This document shows positions 57,893-64,000 of a stretch of 64,000 nucleotides of DNA, piece by piece. The notes below the pieces were generated by a model. The model was not told the DNA's origin. It ran no database searches and was given only the letters and a program-made list of their open reading frames with translations. Within the stretch, counting starts at the first letter, position 1. Every line of letters starts with the position of its first letter. The stretch is from NCBI RefSeq assembly GCF_000346465.2, contig NC_034015.1:461019-525018 (forward strand), in the 5' to 3' direction. Origin of the DNA: Prunus persica. Taxonomy: Eukaryota; Streptophyta; Magnoliopsida; Rosales; Rosaceae. The position numbers and the translations under genes were made by a program.

Positions 57893-60635
57893 CATGTAAA
57901 TCCTCATTTTATAAGGACATAGATCAACATTACAAGGAATTAGTAAGTGTGGACCTTTGGGATATAAAATGGGGTCCTTATTCTAGTAAACACTATGGTT
58001 TACAAGACTAAGGACCGGTATTAAAATAGTTTGGATATGAGGGTACCATAACATTGTAAGAGGATCCCAAAACTTAAAGTTACAAGATTTTGGTAGTGAT
58101 TTACAAGTTTTTGAACCATGATTACAACATTAGGGTTCATCTAATCTATAATGTTGTAAATCCTCATTTACAAGGATATGGGTCCACATGAAAAGTAATT
58201 GGTAAGTGTGGACCATGAAAATGTAAATTAGGTCCTTATTTTAGTAAAGATGAGGTTTACAAGATTAAGGGCCGATTTTACAAGTTTTCGATATGAGGGT
58301 ACCACAACATTGGAAGGAAGATCCATAAACATGCATGTTACAAGAATTGGGTCACGATTTACAAATTTATAGATCGGGATTAGAAATTTAGGGTTCAGCC
58401 AATCCATAATGTTGTAAATCCTCATTTTATAAGGCTATGAATCCACATTACAAGGAATTGGTAACTCCGGACCATAAGGATGTAAATTGGGTCTTTATTC
58501 TTGTAAAATGAGGGCTTACAAGATTAATGGCCGATTTTACAATTTTGGGATATGAGGGTACCATAACGTTGTACGGAGGACCCATAAACATATAAGGTAC
58601 ACAATTTGAGTAGTGATTTACAAGTTTTTGTCCCACCATTACAACATTAGGGTTCTCATAATCATTAATGTTGTAAATCCTTATTTTACTAGAATATGGA
58701 TCCACAATACAAATAGTTGGTAAGTGAGGACCATGATGATGTAAATTAAGTCCTTATTCTAGTAAAATGAGGGTTTACAAGATTAATTGCCGATTTTAAA
58801 ATTTTAGGATACGAAGGTACCATAACATTGTAAAGAGGATACATAAACCTGTAAGTTATACAATTTAGGTAGTGATTTACACGTTTTTGCATCACGATTA
58901 CAATATTAGGGTTCTCATAATCCCTAGTGTTTTTATTTTACAAGGATATGGATCCACATTATAAAGAATTGCTAAGTGCGGACCATGAGGATGTAAATTA
59001 GGTCATTATTCTAGTAAAATGAGGGTTTACAAGATTAAGGGCCCATTTTACAATTTTGGGATACGAGGGTACCATAACATTGTAAAGATGATCCATAAAC
59101 ATGTAGGTTACACGATTTCGGTAGTGATTTACAAGTTTTTGCATCAAGATTACAACATTAGGGTTCTCATAATTCTTAATGTTGTAAATCTTTATTTTAC
59201 AATTATATGGATCCACATTACAAAGAATTGGTAAGTGCGGATCATAACGATGTAAATTAGGTCCTTATTCTTGTAAAATCAGGGTTTACAAGATTAAGGG
59301 CCCATTTTACAATTTTGGGATACGAAGGTACCATAACATTGTAAAGAGGATCCATAAACATGTAGGTTACATGATTTGGGTAGTGATTTACAGGTTTTTG
59401 CACCACTATTAGAACATTAGGGTTCTTATGATTCTTAATATTGTAAATCCTTATTTTACAAGGATATGGATCCACATTACAAGGAATTGGTTAGTCTAAA
59501 CCATGAGGATGTAAATTGGGGTCATTATTCTAGTAAACTAAGGGTTTACAAGATTAAGGGCCCATTTTATAATTTTGGGATACGAAGGTACCACAACGTT
59601 GTAAAAAAAGATACATAAACATGTAAGTTACACAATGTAGGTAGTGATTTACACGTTTTTGCACTACAATTACAACATTAGAGTTCTCATAATCCTTAAT
59701 GTTCTTATTTTACAAGGATATGGATCCACATTACAAAAAATTGGTAAGTGTGGACCATGAGATGTAAATTAGGTCCTTATTCTAGTTATAATGAGGGTTT
59801 ACAAGATTAAGGGCTGATTTTACAATTCTGGGATACGAGGGTATCATAACATTATAAAGAGGATCCATAAACATGTAGGTTACACGATTTGGGTAGTGAT
59901 TTACAGATTTTTGTACCACGATTATAACATTAGGGTTATCATGATCCTTAATGGTGTATCCTTATTTTACAAAGATATGGATTCACATTACAAAGAATTG
60001 GTAATATGAACCATGAGGATGTAAATTAGGTCATTATTATAGTAAAATGAGGGTTTACAAAATTAAGGGCACAATTTTGGGATACTAGAGTACCATAACA
60101 TTGTAAAGAGGATCCATAAACATGTAAGTTACATGATTTGGGTAGTGATTTATAGATTTTTGCACCACCATTACAACATTAGGATTGTCATAATCCTTAA
60201 TGTTGTAAATCCTAATTTTACTATGATATGGATCCACATTACATAGAATTGGTAAGTGCAGACCATGAGAATGTAAATTAGGTCCTTATTTCAGTAAAAT
60301 GAGGGCTTACAAGATTAAGAACTAATTTTATAATTTTGGGATATGAGGGTATCATAACATTGTAAAAATGATCCATAAACATGTAGGTTACATAATTTGA
60401 GTAGTGATTTACAAGTTTTTGCACAACGATTATAACATTAGGGTTCTCATGATCCTTAATGTTGTAAATCCTTATTTTACAAGGATATAGATCCACATTA
60501 CAAAGAATTGTAAGTTTGAACTTTGAGGATGTAAAATTGGGTCTTTATTCTAGTAAAATGAGAGTTTACAAGATTAAGAGCCCATTTTACAATTTTGGGA
60601 CTCAAGGGTACCGAACCATTGTAAAAAAGATCCAT
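57893..60635 (+). repeat. Tandem array, about 256-bp unit, 11 copies
   Basis: The landmark ATATGGATCC (or a variant) occurs near 57919, 58176, 58435, 58694, 58946, 59205, 59464, 59718, 59975, 60226 and 60485, so units are 251-259 bp and the last is cut short at about 60635. Each unit contains AGGGTTTACAAGATTAAGGG, GAGGGTACCATAACATTGTA, GTAGTGATTTACAAGTTTTT and ATTACAACATTAGGGTTCTC. Units differ by 10-20% by eye. TTGTAA and TTACAA hexamers recur in both orientations. Similar minus-strand frames in the units (for example 60496-60278) are copies of the repeat, not genes. It is bordered on the right by the caulimovirid relic. Confidence 0.95.
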
Positions 60636-60639
60636 ATCC

Positions 60640-61905
60640 CCCAATATTCAATTCGGATGTAAGGACAATTACTGCAACACAAAATCAATAAATGTCCTTA
60701 CAAAACACGAAGAAGAAGAAGAATTATTAATTGACCTAATTAGTAAAGTGGAAAACTCAGAATTAAATTCAGAATACCTAAAAAAGCTAGAAAAAATAAT
60801 TTGCCACAATGAAATTGATCAAGTCATCTCAGCCCTAAAGATAAGTCTGACTGCTACTTTAGAAAAGTTTGATCAAAAGAAAGAAATTACCTTGCAAGAC
60901 CTCCAACTTGAATTCAAAAACATAAAGAAGGAAATTATCACCTTACCACAAACAAGTCATGAACTACGAAATGAGAACTTTGTGTTGATACTCAAAATGG
61001 CCCGGCCAATATTGAGTCCAACTTAGTGATTAGATGTGCTGGGTCTTCAGCAGGGAAGAGGGCTGAGGCCCTTGGTGAAATATAGGTTGATGGGAAACCT
61101 GCAGAAGACAAAGTGGGAGAAGCAATCGTTAAGCTTCGGACACCGGTGTGGTGCCGGCCGAAGGCTCTCCGATGCCTAAGTCAGTTACAAGTAGTAATTC
61201 TGGCAGAGTAACAGTAAAAGTGGGAGAATAGTTGTCCTTTGTACCTGGGTACTGTTCCCTATTTATAGGGAGGTGAGGGTAGGAGGTTTGCACAAAGTTC
61301 CAATGTGGGACTTTGTGCAAGTCGTCGTGGTGGCGACACGTGTCCTGGAGATTAGGTTTGGCAGTTGGGAGCTTCGGCAGGTGTCTGGCACCTCAGAAGT
61401 GTGTCTTCCTTCGGCACAGGAGAAGGCGTGGCTGCCTTGGTGCTAGTCACTTTGGTGCTGGGTCTGCTCGGTTCATTATGGTGCAAACACTTTGAAATAA
61501 AACAAATTCTTGTGGAAAAATTAGGATCCAGTGGTCCAGAACAACCCCAAGAAGAAGATGAAAAGGAATCCTCTAGTAGTGACAAAACAATTAATCTTAT
61601 TAAACATTTGAATTTTAGAAAATGGTATTCAAAAAGTCAGTATAATTATTAACAACTTCAAGCTAAAAACAGTAGCCCTTTTCGACTCAGGTGCAGACCT
61701 TAATTGTATTCAAGAAGGACTAATCCCCACTAAATATTATAAAAATTCTAAAGAATCCTTAGGCCTTTACAACTGAAATATGAAATCCCTAAAGCCCATT
61801 TATGCCAAAGTAATATTTGTTTTAAAACATCTTTCGTTTTAGTAAAAGATATCACAGATGAAGTCATTCTAGGTCTGCCTTTTATTGCTCTACTCTAGAT
61901 GGAGG
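60640..61905 (+). mobile_element. Endogenous pararetrovirus (caulimovirid) relic, disrupted
   Basis: Two pieces (about 60640-60982 and 61490-61905) are separated by a solo LTR. The first encodes a Lys/Glu-rich coiled-coil-like stretch, the second an acidic Glu/Ser-rich patch and then an aspartic protease segment with an intact DSGAD signature at about 61687. The style is that of caulimovirid polyproteins integrated in plant genomes; a gypsy polyprotein is the alternative. A frameshift separates the acidic patch from the protease, stops follow, and no reverse transcriptase, movement protein or other regions remain. It is a dead fragment. Confidence 0.65.
60983..61489 (-). mobile_element. Solo LTR inside the pararetrovirus relic
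   Basis: The 507-bp segment runs TGTTGATACTC...GGTGCAAACA (TG...CA) and is flanked by a perfect 5-bp duplication CTTTG (60978-60982 and 61490-61494). On the minus strand it carries CTGACTTAGGCATCGGAGAG (about 61183-61164) and a TATA box (CTATAAATAG, about 61267). Internal genes are absent. It inserted after the viral sequence was already in the genome. Confidence 0.9.
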
Positions 61906-62590
61906 TGGTCATGTACATATAAAGCACATCACTCCCTCTCCGTTGCTCGATGTGGGACATTACATGTGGGCATAGTGGGATGACCACATATGCCCAAGGA
62001 GCCCAATAGAGAGCTCATAACCGGTTTTACCTAGAGGGAGACGTAGGTCTCTTTCTTGTGGGTCTATATATGTGAACTTTGTTTTTTGAGAAAAGTTAGG
62101 GTTTTTGAGCTAGTTTCAAGAGATGAGTTTGAACACTATCAAGCTCCTCCCACCTAGCCAAAAATGGCCACCCTAGGAAGTGAGCACTAGCATCTTTTCT
62201 TTCCAAGTTTGAATCATATCCTCCATCTTCCGTGGTGTAGAAAAGTTAGAGATCACCTCCATTGGTGATTCGGTGAATCTAGAAGGCCTTCCATAAGGTG
62301 ATCAACTCAAAGGATGTCAACCATGAGTAGTGCTTCAAGGGTAATTTTTCTACTATCTCTTTCTCTTAGTCTAAAATGTCCGGGAGTGGAACAATCAAAA
62401 CTAAGTCTCAAGATACTTGGGGTTAGTTATGTTAAAGCTTAAAGATTAAATTTTAAAACTTCCATTGCATAAGGTTAAACTTCTGTTTATGGCTAAATAC
62501 AACTAGGTTATCATTTTAGCCATATCGAGGGTTATTGATTGGTAGGTGGTTTGAGTTAATCGGTTTGGTCACTGATCTAAATTCAACCCT
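61906..62590. other. Spacer with LTR-like sequence
   Basis: GATGTGGGACATTACATGTG (about 61950) and a TATA-like TCTATATATG (about 62062) resemble parts of a plant LTR, but no ends or target duplication were found. No gene is seen. Confidence 0.35.
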
Positions 62591-62594
62591 GGTC

Positions 62595-62745
62595 CCTTGA
62601 GTTTGGACCTTTTGTCCACCTGACTTCGAAAAATTTAAAGGTTGGCCTTTTCGACCACCTGAGCTCAACAAATTTACAAGGTTGGACCTTTCGTACACAT
62701 GAGCTCAACAAATTTGCAAGGTTGGACCTTTCGTCTACCTGGCCA
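62595..62745 (+). repeat. Short minisatellite, about 42-bp unit
   Basis: Roughly four imperfect units carry GGACCTTTCGTACACATGAG followed by CTCAACAAATTTRCAAGGTT (62605, 62645, 62685 and 62726). The last two are nearly identical and the first two more diverged. Confidence 0.8.
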
Positions 62746-63357
62746 ACTATTAGAGAAGCATATAAGCCCCTACTCAGGGGTTGTTAAAGAATTAGAGAAA
62801 AATTAACCTCGAATAGTCGCATAATCGACTTAATTGTATAATTTTTTTTGTAGAAACATTTGTAGAATCAAGTCTATATACAATAATGATGAGAATCTAG
62901 ATCAGCATAAATAAGAAAATGCGATTATCACATAAAATAGTAAATATATATATATACATTTTAAAATATTTTTAGTCTTAAAATAAGCGGCTTGCAATGT
63001 CACATCAGTTTCCATACTTGAATCGCTTCTTGCCACACTAGAAAAATCAAATATCCACATCATATACTTCATATTAATAAAAGTCCCCTGATAGGGAGCC
63101 TAAGGATTATGATCGCCTTGTCGGAGGAGGAAAATTCCCCATTGATATTAATGAAAAGATTCATAAGATTGACAGGAACCATAAAAAAAAAAAAGATGGA
63201 GAAATATATATATTTTTTCTTTCTATCACAGAAAATTGTAGGTCCTCTTGATAATAAACTCCCAAAGTTTTGTACTCCCACTTAGACTGAAATTGCATTA
63301 GGAGTTGACATTTTGATTGCAAACAAGTTGTATAAAGTTGGATTTGCAATAGGATTT
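62746..63357. other. AT-rich spacer, no gene seen
   Basis: Nothing is recognised apart from short AT runs (about 62946-62957). Confidence 0.5.
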
Positions 63358-64000
63358 TGTTAGCGAGATCCTAGCTTACTTAGGATATTTATTTCATAGT
63401 TTATTAGGATTATATTTCTTTCCTTTTTGTACAGATATTGTGTAATTAAGTTTTTATCTTGTTTCCTAGTTTGACCCTACTATAAATACCTCATTTTGAA
63501 GAATGAAATACAACCTGAAAAATATTCTACCCATATTGTTTGACTTAGCATCAGAGCCAACTTTTTCTGGTGACCTGTGTGTTGTGCCCACCCATGTTAT
63601 ATCCCCATATTTTTTTCTCTACTTGTGCCGTGTGTGCCCTCCTGGGTTTGTGCGTTGTATTGTGTTGTTCGTGCCATTCCTGTTTTCGTGCATCTGCCGT
63701 ATTTGTGCCTTTGTTGTGTTCCGTTGTGTACTCTGCTGTATTTGTGCCTGTCTTCTTGCATCTACTATATTTGTGCCTCTGGTGTGTTCCATTGTATACT
63801 ATGCTGCGATCTATTGAGTTTCTGCTGCAAGCATGAGTGATAACTCCATTGTTGCTCGTGCTTTTGCAAATTTGTGTGTTTCTGATTCTATTCCAGGTAC
63901 TGGCTCTAATACTTGGATAATTGACACTGGTGTTTAGTAACACCCGTGACTCATACATAACTAGTGCTAATGGCTTGCCCTCACAAACAATCTCTCTCAC
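63358..64000 (+). mobile_element. 5' end of a copia retrotransposon, gag largely missing
   Basis: An LTR starts TGTTAGCGAGATCC (63358), with CTATAAATAC as TATA box (about 63480), and ends near 63540. It is followed by GCATCAGAGCC, a variant of the copia primer-binding site for initiator tRNA-Met (normally GGTATCAGAGC). A T/G/C-rich leader contains a 69-bp imperfect direct repeat (GCATCTGCCGTATTTGTGCC at 63689 and its copy at 63758). A short frame from ATG 63833 reads MSDNSIVARAFANLCVSDSI and then TWIIDTG, the start of the copia protease, and stops at TAG 63937 where GASDH would be expected. The gag gene between leader and protease is missing. The element continues beyond the window. Confidence 0.75.

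Noticed and set aside
58228..60496. Family of similar 65-85 residue minus-strand proteins (MDPYPCKIRIYNIK type)
   Set aside because: They are the same frame read through successive units of the 256-bp tandem array, with varying frame breaks; no codon constraint is seen.
63551..64000. 149-codon minus-strand frame at the right edge
   Set aside because: It is antisense to the copia leader and protease start; its Thr/Asn/His-rich content reflects the leader's repeats.

Overview
The window is nuclear DNA of a eudicot plant, probably a woody rosid (the family is a guess). The evidence is GT-AG multi-exon genes, AT-rich intergenic DNA, plant-type CACTA, hAT, LINE, gypsy and copia remnants, a plastid tRNA scrap and an endogenous caulimovirid relic. 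About 60% is repeat-derived. No search was run; all homology calls come from reading motifs.

Layout: 1-12 kb is a graveyard of old insertions: a hAT-like element with an 8-bp target duplication, an LTR remnant, a decayed 18S rRNA copy of about 840 bp, a gypsy gag-protease-RT relic, an unidentified broken reading frame beside an inverted repeat, and a LINE split by a solo LTR. 12,044-25,659 is one full-length CACTA (En/Spm) transposon of 13.6 kb with CACTACTACAAAAA termini and a 3-bp AAA duplication. It carries two genes on the minus strand. One is an apparently intact six-exon gene joining a plant transposase (Transposase_24-like) region to a Ulp1/C48 protease. The other is a TNP2-type transposase gene broken by two nonsense codons. 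It also holds two captured host fragments (a B3 DNA-binding domain end and a 26S proteasome RPN6 fragment), and nearly all of its non-coding DNA is built from degenerate ACGAC/GTCGT motifs. 25.9-29.8 kb holds a duplicated LINE tail, a 144-bp solo LTR that entered only one of the duplicates, a gypsy-type LTR and a MITE.

30-55.5 kb is the gene island: APS kinase (APK3-like, plus), a small acidic-tailed protein (plus), a chloroplast HugZ-like heme/FMN split-barrel protein (plus), and a DUF1639 protein (minus). From memory, Arabidopsis has the same three main neighbours at At3g03900, At3g03890 and At3g03880, so this looks like an ancestral block, here interrupted by a truncated gypsy element and by three LINE pieces lodged in introns of the HugZ-like gene.

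56-64 kb is again repeats: a MITE, an 11-copy tandem array with a unit of about 256 bp, a caulimovirid relic split by a solo LTR with a 5-bp duplication, a short minisatellite, and the 5' end of a gag-deleted copia element running off the edge. The host genes do not form a pathway; APS kinase supplies PAPS for sulfation, and the HugZ-like protein is tied to plastid heme metabolism.
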